64,000 bases of DNA, taken from positions 1-64,000 of the forward strand of contig JAGTRU010000034.1 of NCBI GenBank assembly GCA_018261905.1, in the 5' to 3' direction. Under the pieces are notes generated by a model, which searched no databases, was not told the origin of the DNA, and saw nothing but the letters and a program-made list of their open reading frames with translations. Below, piece after piece: positions 56,186-64,000 of the stretch (the first letter of the stretch is position 1; each line of letters begins with the position of its first letter). The position numbers and the translations under genes are program-made. This stretch comes from Pseudomonadota bacterium. Lineage in GTDB: Bacteria; Pseudomonadota; Gammaproteobacteria; Burkholderiales; Rhodocyclaceae.

Positions 56186-57388
56186 ATGAATGATCCGCAA
56201 ATCCACCCCCTGGCCGTCAGTGCGAATCCGCACCACACACTGCGCTACGTTAGGCGCATCGGCACGGTCGGCCTGGCCTTGCTGCTGGTTGGCGGCGGCC
56301 TGCGCCTGGCCTTCAATTTTCAGGAGGCCCAGGCGCTACAGGAAAGGACTGAGAGCAGCCTGCCGTACACCGTCTCCATCGTCCATGCCAAGGCCGGCCA
56401 GCTCAAGCGCAGCGTCGAATTGCCGGCAACCCTGCGCGGCGGCAGCGAGACGACCATCTACGCGCGCAGCGCCGGCTATGTCTCGGCCTGGTACAAGACC
56501 ATCGGCGAATCGGTGAAAAAGGGCGAATTGCTGGCCCGCATCGATGCCCCCGAGCAGGAGCAGGAACTTGCCCAGGCGCGCGCCGCCCGCGAACAGATCA
56601 AGGTGCGCCTGAGCCAGGCGCGGCAGACCTTCGAGCGCTGGGACGGCCTGCGCGCCATCGATGGCGTCTCGCAGCAGGATTTCGAGGACAAGCGCAGTGC
56701 CCGCGATCAGGCGGCGGCCGATTTCCTGGCCGCCGACGCCAACGTCAAGCGCCTCGAACAGCTCGAAGGCTTCCGCCGCATCGTCGCGCCCTTCGACGGC
56801 ATCATCACCCGGCGCAGCATCGAGGTCGGCAACCTGATCAGTGCCGGCGGCAAGGAGCTTTTCGCCATCGCCCAGAACGACACCCTGCGCCTCAGCCTGT
56901 GGGTGCCGCAGGTCTATGCCGGCGAGGTCAGGGAAGGGCAGGAGGTCAGCATCAAGGTCAATGAACTGCCCGGCCAGAAAATCGCTGCCCGCATCGAGCA
57001 TATCGCCGGTGCGCTCGACCCGGTCACCCGTTCGCGCCAGATCGACGTGGTGTTGCCCAATCCCGAACGCAAACTGCTGCCCGGCACCTTCGTCGAAGTC
57101 GGCATCAATCTGCAAAGCGGCGTCAAGGCCCTGGTGGTGCCAGCCAACACGGTGATCATCAGCCAGGAGGCGCCGCGCATCGCGACGGTGGACGGCGAAA
57201 ACCGGCTGCTCTTCAAGAAGGTCAAGCTGGGCCGCGATCTTGGCCGGGAAATCGAGATTCTGGACGGCATAGCCGCCGAAGATGCGCTGGTCGCCAATCC
57301 GTCCAGTTCTCTGCTCGAAGGGGCTAAGGTGACACCTAGGGAATTGGCGAGTTTGGCGGTAGCCAGGAAGGCGGCAAACGGCCTCTAA
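56186..57388 (+). CDS. RND efflux periplasmic adaptor (membrane-fusion protein)
   Basis: A 400-residue adaptor with an N-terminal membrane anchor near residues 28-46, lipoyl half-motifs ([26 protein letters not shown] and [20 protein letters not shown]), a coiled-coil hairpin between them and a beta-barrel. It starts 22 bases after the pump gene. No outer-membrane factor is encoded beside it, so a TolC-type protein elsewhere is needed. Confidence 0.92.
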   Translation: MNDPQIHPLAVSANPHHTLRYVRRIGTVGLALLLVGGGLRLAFNFQEAQALQERTESSLPYTVSIVHAKAGQLKRSVELPATLRGGSETTIYARSAGYVSAWYKTIGESVKKGELLARIDAPEQEQELAQARAAREQIKVRLSQARQTFERWDGLRAIDGVSQQDFEDKRSARDQAAADFLAADANVKRLEQLEGFRRIVAPFDGIITRRSIEVGNLISAGGKELFAIAQNDTLRLSLWVPQVYAGEVREGQEVSIKVNELPGQKIAARIEHIAGALDPVTRSRQIDVVLPNPERKLLPGTFVEVGINLQSGVKALVVPANTVIISQEAPRIATVDGENRLLFKKVKLGRDLGREIEILDGIAAEDALVANPSSSLLEGAKVTPRELASLAVARKAANGL

Positions 57389-57569
57389 GCTTCCACCCAT
57401 CCGGCCGACAGTAACTCAGCCTGGGCGAGTACTGTCTTGACCGCTTCTTCTTGCAGGTCGGGCGGATAGCCATATTTGTTCAGAATGCGTTTTGCCATCA
57501 CGCGAATCCTGGCCCCGCACCGAACCATGCCAGGGCGGCGTCTTCGACGATCGATTCGTTGAGGCTCAT
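57385..57569 (-). pseudogene. hsdR: hsdR remnant: first ~18 codons joined to the last ~40
   Basis: Starting at the ATG at 57569 (overlapping the rhuM stop as ATGA), the reading is [17 protein letters not shown], the conserved start of type I restriction subunit HsdR. It then runs out of frame into a stop. In the shifted frame the sequence reads [18 protein letters not shown], then [16 protein letters not shown] and a stop, the conserved HsdR C-terminus. Nearly all the roughly 1000-residue protein between is missing. Its tail overlaps the end of the convergent adaptor gene by 4 bases. Confidence 0.82.
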
Positions 57570-58615
57570 GGTTTCGGCGCCTTCTTTTTTTTAGGGCGGG
57601 GTAGCTGCTTCAACGTCTTTGCCGCCTTTTCAAAATCTTCATCCACACGCTGCGGCTGCGCGTCCAGCAGGGCGCGATAGCGGGCATATTCGAACTCGGC
57701 CTTGGTGCGCGCATCATCGGCGGAAATCTTGCCCGCGTGATCCAGGAGTTCGCGGCCGGAGATTTTTAGAAACTCATCGAGCTTGGTGACCCAGTCGCGC
57801 ATCGTCATCGGCTTGCGCTCCAACGCCTGCAACTCCGCGTATTCGATGTAGAGGTTCACGATGCGGTTGAGCACCAGAAGTTCGTCCTCGGTCAGGTAGT
57901 TCTTGGCGATGGCGACATCGTCCTTGCGCACGATACCGCCGGGGCGGGTCGTCAGCAGCCCCATGTGCGGCTTAGTCGAATCGGCGCGCTCGTGGATGAT
58001 CTCGGCCGCCGTGTGGCCGTGCGTCGCCCAGTGCATCTTGTTCTGCACGGCGGCAAAAAAGCGGTGGGACTGCTCGGCGTCCGGCGTGTAGTCCACACTC
58101 GTCGCGTAGATATCGAGCACCTTCTGATAGAAGCGCCGCTCCGACGAACGAATGTCGCGGATGCGCTCCAGCAGCTCGTCGAAGTAATCCTTCTGGCCCT
58201 TGCCCGGCGGATTCTTGAGCCGCTCGTCGTCCATGGCGAAGCCCTTCATCAGGTACTCGCCCAAGCGCGCCGTGGCCCACTGGCGGAACTGTGTGCCGCG
58301 CTGGCTGCGGACGCGAAAACCGACAGCGAGAATCGCCTCCAGCCGGTAATGGCGCAGCTTCCTGGTGACCTCACGCCCGCCTTCGGGACGAACTTGTAAG
58401 TAATCCTTACAAGTTGCCGCCTCGTCCAGTTCCCCCTCGGCAAAGATGGCTTTCAGATGCAGCGTCACATTTTGCGGTGTGGTCTGGAACAGGTCGGCAA
58501 TCTGTGCCTGGGTCAGCCACAGCGTTTCATCGTCAAAGCGGCACTGAACGCGCGTCCGGCCATCCTCTGTCTGGTAAAGGATGAATTCGGATTTGGGCAA
58601 GGGTTCGTTGCTCAT
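57566..58615 (-). CDS. rhuM: RhuM-family protein
   Basis: A 349-residue protein of the virulence RhuM family, apparently full length: [31 protein letters not shown] (winged-helix-like N-terminus), [25 protein letters not shown], then an alpha-helical Fic/Doc-like C-terminal half ([24 protein letters not shown]), ending in a lysine-rich tail. The gene commonly sits inside type I restriction loci. AGGAGG lies 7 bases before the ATG. Here its neighbours hsdR, hsdS and hsdM are scraps while it is intact. Biochemical function is unknown. Confidence 0.9.
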   Translation of the reverse strand: MSNEPLPKSEFILYQTEDGRTRVQCRFDDETLWLTQAQIADLFQTTPQNVTLHLKAIFAEGELDEAATCKDYLQVRPEGGREVTRKLRHYRLEAILAVGFRVRSQRGTQFRQWATARLGEYLMKGFAMDDERLKNPPGKGQKDYFDELLERIRDIRSSERRFYQKVLDIYATSVDYTPDAEQSHRFFAAVQNKMHWATHGHTAAEIIHERADSTKPHMGLLTTRPGGIVRKDDVAIAKNYLTEDELLVLNRIVNLYIEYAELQALERKPMTMRDWVTKLDEFLKISGRELLDHAGKISADDARTKAEFEYARYRALLDAQPQRVDEDFEKAAKTLKQLPRPKKKKAPKP

Positions 58616-58787
58616 GGGGTTAGCCTCCTTTCGATGGGAGATACCGCTATTTTCAAAATGGAGACAACTGCCAGCGGCTTCTGGGGAATGGCCGGGTTCA
58701 GCCGTCGGATCGCCTCACGCAAGCGCCCAACCAGCACCACCTCACCAAACAAGTCCCACTCCGCCTCCGGTTCGCCGGGTACGTTTA
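58616..58787 (-). pseudogene. hsdR: Second hsdR N-terminal fragment upstream of rhuM
   Basis: Between the HTH gene and rhuM the minus strand encodes PGEPEAEWDLFGEVVLVGRL, continuing REAIRRLNPAIPQ. This corresponds to about residues 28-62 of HsdR, just after the part preserved at 57569. It has no start in frame (a TGA precedes it) and then runs into non-HsdR codons and the rhuM ribosome binding site. It shows that hsdR sequence exists on both sides of rhuM. Confidence 0.7.
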
Positions 58788-58797
58788 CTCATGGTTT

Positions 58798-60069
58798 TTA
58801 TCTCCGTGGATGCTTCAGCCAGAATGGGAATTGTTGCTTGGGCTCTGGCGTGTGGCCAAAGGAGTGAGCGCCGGGTTGAACGGGTGGCGGAATTTTCGGC
58901 ATCGTTGGCGGCCAGGGAAAATCCCGCTTGGGCGGATAAGGCCCGCCGGCAGGCACCGCGGCCGGATCAAAAGCCCCATCGTTGGCCGGGTTGGGATAGC
59001 CAGCCTCAAACGGCGACATTGCATCGGCACTTTCTCGCGCCCAGATCAGGCACGCCTGCTGCTCCGCAGTCAGTGCGCAGGGAGGAATACTCCGCCACCG
59101 CTGCTCGCACTCATTGATGAACGCCATCGTCACCTGATGCAGTCGCCACCACTCAGCCGCCTTCAGCAAATCTTCGTTTCGCATATGCTCCACCGCGTCA
59201 AGGCTGGCCGCATGCTGCTGCTTTTTTTCCTCTTGCTGCTGAATGTCATAGGCTTCCCACTGCTTACGCAGTCGTTCCGCAGTCTGCGCATGCTCTCTTT
59301 CCAAATCTGCGTAATGCTTGCAAATCGCCTGAACTACCTTGGCAAGGACTTCTTCAAGAGGCAACTTGTCGCTTTCCGTCCAGGTTTTCGGTCGAACGGC
59401 ATGCCGTTCTGTGCTGATGAAAATGGAGAGTTTTCCGGAAGGTTCGGGGAATTGAGTTTGCCACCGCGCGGTCGGATGCCGTTTTTCCTGGGCCGTGGGT
59501 GCGCGCGTGACCATCACCGTAGCTTCTTCAATCGTCAGGTTCAGGCGGTCACGCCCCTTTTCAAAATGGGCTACGTCATATTTGCTGCGGGACTGGCAAT
59601 AGCGAATCCCGCGCGCCTCCACGGCGGTGAGGATGACGTGCAGGGCCTTGACGGCAGGCTCAATCAACGCCTTTGAAACCGTTACACAGGGAACTGCGCG
59701 ATTCTCAACCTTGAGCCGTTGATCCGTATCTGGAACGGCAGCGCGCAGCAAAGTCATCAACTCCATTGCCATCGGGTGCAATTGGAAGAGAGATGCTGGT
59801 ACCTGCAACGTGCCAACGACCGGCGCATCCAGCGGTTCGTATTCGATAGGCTTGGGTTCGGCAGGCAACGCCTGCTTTATTGGCGTTTGCCCGGCAGCAA
59901 CCTTGGCCCAATAGCCCACCGGTGGCTTGGGCACATTCAGTTTCTTGCAACGCTTGGCCAGCGCCACATCGGAGATGCCCAACTCTGCCGCAACCTGAGT
60001 CATCGGCGATGACCATATCCGCTCGTAGAGTTCTTCACGGCTCAGTTCCTTGTTATCGCTTGGGATCAT
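58798..60069 (-). CDS. HTH-containing protein of a type I restriction locus, function unknown
   Basis: A 423-residue protein. The first 50 residues hold a helix-turn-helix (SREELYERIWSSPMTQVAAELGISDVALAKRCKKLNVPKPPVGYWAKVAAG). The middle has no recognised domain, residues about 265-300 form a Gln/Lys/Glu-rich coiled coil, and the C-terminus is proline-rich (PAAVPAGGPYPPKRDFPWPP). I know similar proteins only as hypotheticals accompanying restriction systems. It is intact while the enzyme genes around it are not. Confidence 0.7.
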   Translation of the reverse strand: MIPSDNKELSREELYERIWSSPMTQVAAELGISDVALAKRCKKLNVPKPPVGYWAKVAAGQTPIKQALPAEPKPIEYEPLDAPVVGTLQVPASLFQLHPMAMELMTLLRAAVPDTDQRLKVENRAVPCVTVSKALIEPAVKALHVILTAVEARGIRYCQSRSKYDVAHFEKGRDRLNLTIEEATVMVTRAPTAQEKRHPTARWQTQFPEPSGKLSIFISTERHAVRPKTWTESDKLPLEEVLAKVVQAICKHYADLEREHAQTAERLRKQWEAYDIQQQEEKKQQHAASLDAVEHMRNEDLLKAAEWWRLHQVTMAFINECEQRWRSIPPCALTAEQQACLIWARESADAMSPFEAGYPNPANDGAFDPAAVPAGGPYPPKRDFPWPPTMPKIPPPVQPGAHSFGHTPEPKQQFPFWLKHPRR

Positions 60070-60079
60070 GGATTGGCCT

Positions 60080-60229
60080 CTACTGATTGGCGACCGCCGC
60101 TACGTTTAACTCCCCACTTAGCAACTTCGGCAGCAGCGTGTCGCGCAGTTTGTCGGCGGTGAGCCAGAGTTTGGCTTCGAAGCCGAGATTGGCGGATGAG
60201 TCGCTTTTATTGGTTGGCGTTTTCGCCAT
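60080..60229 (-). pseudogene. hsdM start fused to hsdS end
   Basis: A 49-codon in-frame ORF: MAKTPTNKSDSSANLGFEAK with the following LWLTADKLR is the conserved N-terminus of the type I methyltransferase HsdM, and LRDTLLPKLLSGELNVA is the conserved C-terminus of the specificity subunit HsdS. The junction falls at the shared LR. Nearly all of both genes is missing. AAGGCA precedes the ATG, so the scrap could be translated. Eleven bases later the HTH gene begins. Confidence 0.82.
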
Positions 60230-60624
60230 CAGATTGCCTTTTTGCCGGAGAGTGCTTTTTCGGGCGTTTTGAACGCAATGTCCGGGGCATTTTACCCGAA
60301 CTACGAAGCCATCTTTGCCGGCTGCGGCTGGAAATCGTGACGTGAACTTGCGTCGCGGGATGGCCTGGTCATCCCGCCCAAACCCGAGTCGATCAAGCGG
60401 CCAGTTCGAGTACGCCGGCTTTTCTGCTTGATAATTGATGCCGAATTTGCTCAGGTTCCTATGGTCATTATTTTTGGTTGGTCAGGAATTTATGACCATG
60501 GTTTTTGGCGAAGACCACGAGCAGCGGGTTACACATTAGTTACCTGTCGTTCTCTCTGCTAGGTCTCTAGCGGTCGCTACGGCTGGTCATGGTCGACTTC
60601 AGCCATCAGGCAAGCCAACCAACG
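60230..60624. other. Junction region between restriction scraps and the flavin reductase gene
   Basis: About 395 bases without an intact gene. It contains a decayed copy (about 60361-60453) of the 3' end of the ABC ATPase gene at 61250-61347, and an inverted repeat ATGGTCAT/ATGACCAT at 60461-60468 and 60492-60499. The region is more AT-rich than its neighbours and looks like recombination debris. Confidence 0.6.
60393..60455 (-). pseudogene. Remnant of an ABC ATPase C-terminus
   Basis: The minus strand reads SRKAGVLELAA followed by TGA, close to the end of the ATPase at 61286 (ERKAGILELAA-stop). The matching bases extend into the 3' flank in both copies (GGCCTGGTCAT... and GCCAGTTCGAG...GCCGGCTTTTCT). 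It is a partial duplication left after deletion of most of a gene. Confidence 0.65.
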
Positions 60625-61167
60625 CTAAATCCCCGCTGGCAGCTTGGTTGCCATCATCTTCTTCCTGTCGATCCTGCGCCCGTCGACGATGAAGGTTCCG
60701 TCGCCAACCGCGTGCACCATGCGCTTCTCCTGGCGGGCGGTGTCGAGGTAGGCGGCAACCGCCTTCAGTACCACAATGTTGTGCTTTTCGACGATGTCGA
60801 TGACCGTGCACTCGATGTTGGCCAGGCACTCCTCGATCAAGGGCGGCCTGACGAGCCTGGCCGGCACCGGGGTGAGCCTGAACCTGGCAAATTTGTCGGT
60901 GTCCGCCCCGGAGCAGGTGCCGATGCCTACCACCGTGTCCAGCAGGTCGACGGTGGGAATGGCGATGACGCACTCGCGGTTCTTGCGCAACGCTTTGAAG
61001 GAGTGATTCCACTCGCCCGTGGTGATGGCAAACACCGGCGTGAAATCCATCACCATGGTCCAGGAGATGGTCATGATGTTGTCTTTGGTTCCGTCATGGG
61101 TTGTCACCAGCACCACCGGCCCCGACTCCATCAGGGTAAAAGCCTTGCTCAGTTGCAACGGTTCCAT
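60625..61167 (-). CDS. Flavin reductase family protein
   Basis: A 180-residue FMN-binding split-barrel protein: ESGPVVLVTTHDGTKDNIMTISWTMVMDF, then ECVIAIPTVDLLDTVVGIGTCSGADTDKF. Members reduce flavin for partner monooxygenases or bind FMN directly. It lies downstream of the ABC importer on the same strand with a 118-base gap. A link to sulfonate or aromatic substrate use is possible but unsupported. Confidence 0.85.
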   Translation of the reverse strand: MEPLQLSKAFTLMESGPVVLVTTHDGTKDNIMTISWTMVMDFTPVFAITTGEWNHSFKALRKNRECVIAIPTVDLLDTVVGIGTCSGADTDKFARFRLTPVPARLVRPPLIEECLANIECTVIDIVEKHNIVVLKAVAAYLDTARQEKRMVHAVGDGTFIVDGRRIDRKKMMATKLPAGI

Positions 61168-61285
61168 GCGAGCACCTCAGAGGGTCATGCCAAGCGCGTG
61201 CTCCATCTTAACTGCGAACCTCGACGGGTAGGGCGGCGGTAGTTCTCTGGCCTGGTCATTCCGGCCGAGTGCCAGGCTGGCGGGT

Positions 61286-62080
61286 TCAAGCCGCCAGTTC
61301 GAGGATGCCGGCTTTTCTTTCCTCACGATTGATGCCGAATTCCGCCAGGATGTCTTCCTTGATCCGGACGAATTCCAGGTCGCTGCGCTGGCGCGGGCGG
61401 GCCAGCGGCACCGGGACGATGCGGCGGATGCGGCCGGGGCGGGGTTCCATGACGACGACGCGGTCGCCGAGGTAGACGGCTTCCTCGACGTCGTGGGTGA
61501 CCAGGATCATGGTGATGCCTTCGGTTTGCCAGATGTGCTGCAGTTCGTTTTGCAGCTTGTACTTGGTCATCGCGTCGAGGGCGCCGAAGGGTTCATCGAG
61601 GAGCAGGATTTCCGGGCGATTGACCAGGCCACGGGCGATTGCGACACGTTGCGACATGCCGCCGGAGAGTTGGTGGGGGTGGGCTTTCTCGAAGCCGGCC
61701 AGGCCGACCAGTTCGATGTGTTCCTGGATCGAGCGCTTCTTTTCCTGATCGGAAAGCGTCGAGTTTTCGAGCGCAAGGCCGATGTTCTGTTCGACCGTCA
61801 GCCATGGAAACAGGCGGTGTTCCTGGAAGACGATACCGCGCTCCAGGCTGGTGCCGGAAACGGGCTTGCCGTCGAGCAGGATTTCGCCCTGGTAGTCGGC
61901 TTCCAGGCCAATGATCAGGCGCAGCAGCGTCGATTTTCCGCAGCCGCTGGTGCCGACGATGCTGACGAATTCGCCGGGGGCGATGGAGAGGGAAACATTT
62001 TCCAGGATCTCCAGCGTTTCACCTTTGACCGTGTATTGCTTGTTCAGTTGGTTGATGCTGAGGGTGCCGGCGTGTGCCAT
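61286..62080 (-). CDS. NitT/TauT-type ABC importer ATPase
   Basis: A 264-residue ATPase with Walker A GTSGCGKST, Q-loop FQEHRLFPW, signature LSGGMSQRV, Walker B LLLDEPFGALDA and H-loop THDVEEAV. It belongs to the SsuB/TauB/NrtD group for sulfonates, nitrate or related anions. The C-terminal extension (RERSDLEF... ending ILELAA) is repeated as a fragment at 60393. It is the last importer gene, after the two permeases. Confidence 0.93.
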   Translation of the reverse strand: MAHAGTLSINQLNKQYTVKGETLEILENVSLSIAPGEFVSIVGTSGCGKSTLLRLIIGLEADYQGEILLDGKPVSGTSLERGIVFQEHRLFPWLTVEQNIGLALENSTLSDQEKKRSIQEHIELVGLAGFEKAHPHQLSGGMSQRVAIARGLVNRPEILLLDEPFGALDAMTKYKLQNELQHIWQTEGITMILVTHDVEEAVYLGDRVVVMEPRPGRIRRIVPVPLARPRQRSDLEFVRIKEDILAEFGINREERKAGILELAA

Positions 62081-62122
62081 GGGTAATCTCCAAATAGTCC
62101 GGGAAGAGGAATGTGGCCTGGC

Positions 62123-62908
62123 TCAGTGCTGAGCACCACGCCAGTGCAGGAGCCGGGACTCGGCCCGGGTCGCCAGTTCGTTCATCGCCATGCCGACCAG
62201 GCCGATGATCAGCATGCCGAAAATGATCAGGTCGACATGGAAACTGGCCCGGCCACGGATGACCGTCAGGCCGATGCCTTCGCCGATGCCGATGAGCAGG
62301 AACTCGCCGCCGATGGTGGCGAGCCAGGCGTAGATCAGGCCGAGGTGCAGGCCAGAGAGGATTTGCGGCGAGGCGGCCGGAAGGATCAGCCGGGTCAGCG
62401 ATTGCCAGCGGGTGAAACGATAGACCCGGGCGACTTCTAGCTGGCTTTTGGGGATGCCGCGCACGCCTTCGAGGGTGCCGAGCGCTACCGGGTATAGGGT
62501 GGAAAAGGCGATGAAGACGATCTTCGCCAGGTCGTCGCGGCCGAAGAAGGCTGAGAGCAGTGGGATCCAGGCGAACAGGGAAATATGCTTGAGGGTGTGG
62601 AAGGTCGGCCCGAAAACGGCGTTGGCCAGGCGTGAGGCGCCGAGCAGGACGCCGATCGTCACGCCGGCCAGCGCACCGACGAGAAAGCCGCTGACGTCGC
62701 GTTGCAGGCTGGCGCCCAGACCGCTGAGTAACTGGCCGCTGGATAACCATTTCCAGCCGACGGCCAGAACTTCACTGGGCGGCACGATGATGCGCGTATC
62801 GACCCAGTGCAGGGCCGTGACGCTTTGCCAGACGATGAGAAAAAGCACTGGCAGGACCAGGCCGCGCGGATCAACGGGCAGGGATTGCAGCGTTTGCTTG
62901 AGGTTCAT
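62123..62908 (-). CDS. ABC importer permease, second
   Basis: A 261-residue membrane protein of the NitT/TauT class with the cytoplasmic EAA loop (ARVYRFTRWQSLTRLILPAASPQILSGLHLGL). It follows the first permease by only 4 bases. The two permeases are clearly different in sequence and would form a heterodimer, whereas most SsuC/TauC systems use one. Confidence 0.92.
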   Translation of the reverse strand: MNLKQTLQSLPVDPRGLVLPVLFLIVWQSVTALHWVDTRIIVPPSEVLAVGWKWLSSGQLLSGLGASLQRDVSGFLVGALAGVTIGVLLGASRLANAVFGPTFHTLKHISLFAWIPLLSAFFGRDDLAKIVFIAFSTLYPVALGTLEGVRGIPKSQLEVARVYRFTRWQSLTRLILPAASPQILSGLHLGLIYAWLATIGGEFLLIGIGEGIGLTVIRGRASFHVDLIIFGMLIIGLVGMAMNELATRAESRLLHWRGAQH

Positions 62909-62912
62909 GGCT

Positions 62913-63767
62913 TCAATATCCTTTCGGTGCCCATTTGCTGAAATGGCGTTCGAGTTGGGTCAGGGCGAGGTCGAAGAGCAGGCCGACGGCGCCGATGACC
63001 GCCATGCAGACCATCACCACATCGAGCTGCATGAGGTTGCGGGAATAGACCAGCAGGTAGCCGAGTCCTTCGCTGGAGGCCAGCAACTCGACGAAGACCA
63101 GGGCCAGCCAGGCTTGCATGGCGCCCTGGCGGACGCCGCCCAGAATGGCCGGCAGGGCGGCCGGCAGGGCAATGTGCCAGAGCGTCTGGCGGAAGCTGAA
63201 ACGGTAGATGCGGCCGACCTCCATCAGCTTGTTCGGGACATTCTCGATGCCCTTGTAGGTGGCTACGGCGAAGGGCACGATGACGGCGACGGTGATCGTG
63301 GAAATCTTCAGCGCCTCGTCGATGCCGAAAAAGATGATCATCAGCGGCGACCAGGCGATCACCGGAAATTGCGAGAAGAGCGAGAAGCTCGGATAGAGAT
63401 ATGCCTTGGCCGTGCGCGACAGGCCCATGGCGAAACCGATGGCGAGGCCCAGCGTGCCGCCGATCAGCAGGCTCCAGGCGACGCGTTGCAGGCTGGCCAG
63501 CAGATGGCCCTTGAGTTCGCCGGTACCCAGCATGTCGAGCAGGGTTTCCCAGACGAAGGCCGGTTCGGGCAGGATCTGCGGCGGCAGCCAGACCCTTTCG
63601 GTGGCCGTCTGCCACAGGAAGAGCAGGAATAGCGGGAAAGCCAGGCCATAGGCCAGCCGTTTGAGAAGGGGCGTCAGGCCGCGGCAATCCGGCAGGTGCA
63701 GCCGGGGCAGGGCGGAGCCCAGCGGTTCGAGGACCTGGGCGTTGTCCAAACTCTGTATCGCATTCAT
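62913..63767 (-). CDS. ABC importer permease, first
   Basis: A 284-residue membrane protein with an N-terminal cytoplasmic stretch, then helices beginning LAYGLAFPLFLLFLWQ and an EAA loop (GRIYRFSFRQTLWHIALPAALPAILGGVRQG). It is encoded 117 bases after the binding-protein gene and coupled to the second permease. Confidence 0.92.
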   Translation of the reverse strand: MNAIQSLDNAQVLEPLGSALPRLHLPDCRGLTPLLKRLAYGLAFPLFLLFLWQTATERVWLPPQILPEPAFVWETLLDMLGTGELKGHLLASLQRVAWSLLIGGTLGLAIGFAMGLSRTAKAYLYPSFSLFSQFPVIAWSPLMIIFFGIDEALKISTITVAVIVPFAVATYKGIENVPNKLMEVGRIYRFSFRQTLWHIALPAALPAILGGVRQGAMQAWLALVFVELLASSEGLGYLLVYSRNLMQLDVVMVCMAVIGAVGLLFDLALTQLERHFSKWAPKGY

Positions 63768-63883
63768 GTCTTGTTCCCCTCTTCAAATCGGTTCCGGGAT
63801 TCATCTGCTCGGGAAACCGAAAACCCGTATCCGTCAGGCGGATGCGGGGTCGGTATCGGTTGGTGATGGCTACGCAGCGCTGC

Positions 63884-64000
63884 TTATTTCGCAGCCCCCG
63901 CCTTCTTGCGCTTGGCTTCGGCGTCGAACTCGTCCCAGTAGCCTTCGAGCTTTTGCTCCTTGAGGGCCTGGTTCAGATACTTCGGTTCGACCCAGCCGGC
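63884..64000 (-). CDS. ABC importer substrate-binding protein (C-terminal part)
   Basis: The last 38 codons of a gene continuing beyond the window: AGWVEPKYLNQALKEQKLEG, then YWDEFDAEAKRKKAGAAK and TAA. The position directly before two NitT/TauT permeases and the C-terminal YLNQALKE-type helix indicate the periplasmic binding protein. The ligand cannot be judged from this part. Confidence 0.75.
   Translation of the reverse strand, partial: AGWVEPKYLNQALKEQKLEGYWDEFDAEAKRKKAGAAK

Noticed and set aside
1-64000. CRISPR arrays, prophage or complete insertion sequences
   Set aside because: No regularly spaced repeats, no phage structural genes and no transposase were seen in the window.

Overview
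The window is about 64 kb of GC-rich chromosomal DNA from a Gram-negative bacterium. The order rimP-nusA-infB-rbfA-truB-rpsO-pnp, the scpA-scpB-rluB block, the DksA type, several cytochromes and the very large chemotaxis and sensory content fit a betaproteobacterium. Rhodocyclales (Dechloromonas- or Azospira-like) is my best inference; it comes from reading protein sequences, not from a search.

Layout. 0-6.7 kb: the last codons of a secreted cargo protein, then a type I secretion operon with two tandem ABC ATPases, an HlyD-type adaptor and a TolC-type channel. 6.8-12.3 kb: the glycine cleavage genes gcvT, gcvH and gcvP on the minus strand behind a tandem glycine riboswitch, with a VapBC-like toxin-antitoxin pair lodged between gcvT and gcvH. 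12.4-18.5 kb: a plus-strand housekeeping run (PHP/RNase AM-like, YciO-like, site-2 protease, trpS, LAB_N, scpA, scpB, rluB). 18.5-27.1 kb: the transcription/translation operon rimP to pnp. In it nusA lacks its N-terminal coding region and pnp carries a small frameshifting deletion. 27.2-31.6 kb: dksA, tRNA-Pro, tRNA-Arg, an Mth938-like protein, an AlaA-type aminotransferase and homoserine dehydrogenase.

31.7-43.6 kb is a minus-strand sensory island: cheY, a short receptor, a STAS protein, cheA, a second receptor, cheW, two cheD paralogues and an HDOD protein, preceded by a response regulator and a four-PAS histidine kinase. One PAS of the kinase looks like a LOV domain. No cheR or cheB is present. 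43.9-52.7 kb: tRNA-Arg(ACG), a phospholipase A2-like lipoprotein with a YiiX-like hydrolase, a sulfate-binding protein, an SMP-30/dienelactone hydrolase/cytochrome b/cytochrome c' group, a PepSY membrane protein, and a Fic toxin with a VbhA-like antitoxin. 53-57.4 kb: an RND efflux pump and its adaptor.

57.4-60.2 kb is a wrecked type I restriction-modification locus. The ends of hsdM, hsdS and hsdR survive as short fused scraps, while a rhuM gene and an HTH protein between them are intact. 60.6-64 kb: a flavin reductase and a NitT/TauT-type ABC importer with two different permeases, cut off by the window edge in its binding-protein gene.

The most notable signals are the series of clean internal deletions (nusA, pnp, hsdM/S, hsdR), which need raw-read checking before any biological reading; the LOV-like kinase with a replaced glutamine; the toxin-antitoxin pair inside the glycine-cleavage genes; and the orphaned rhuM/HTH pair.
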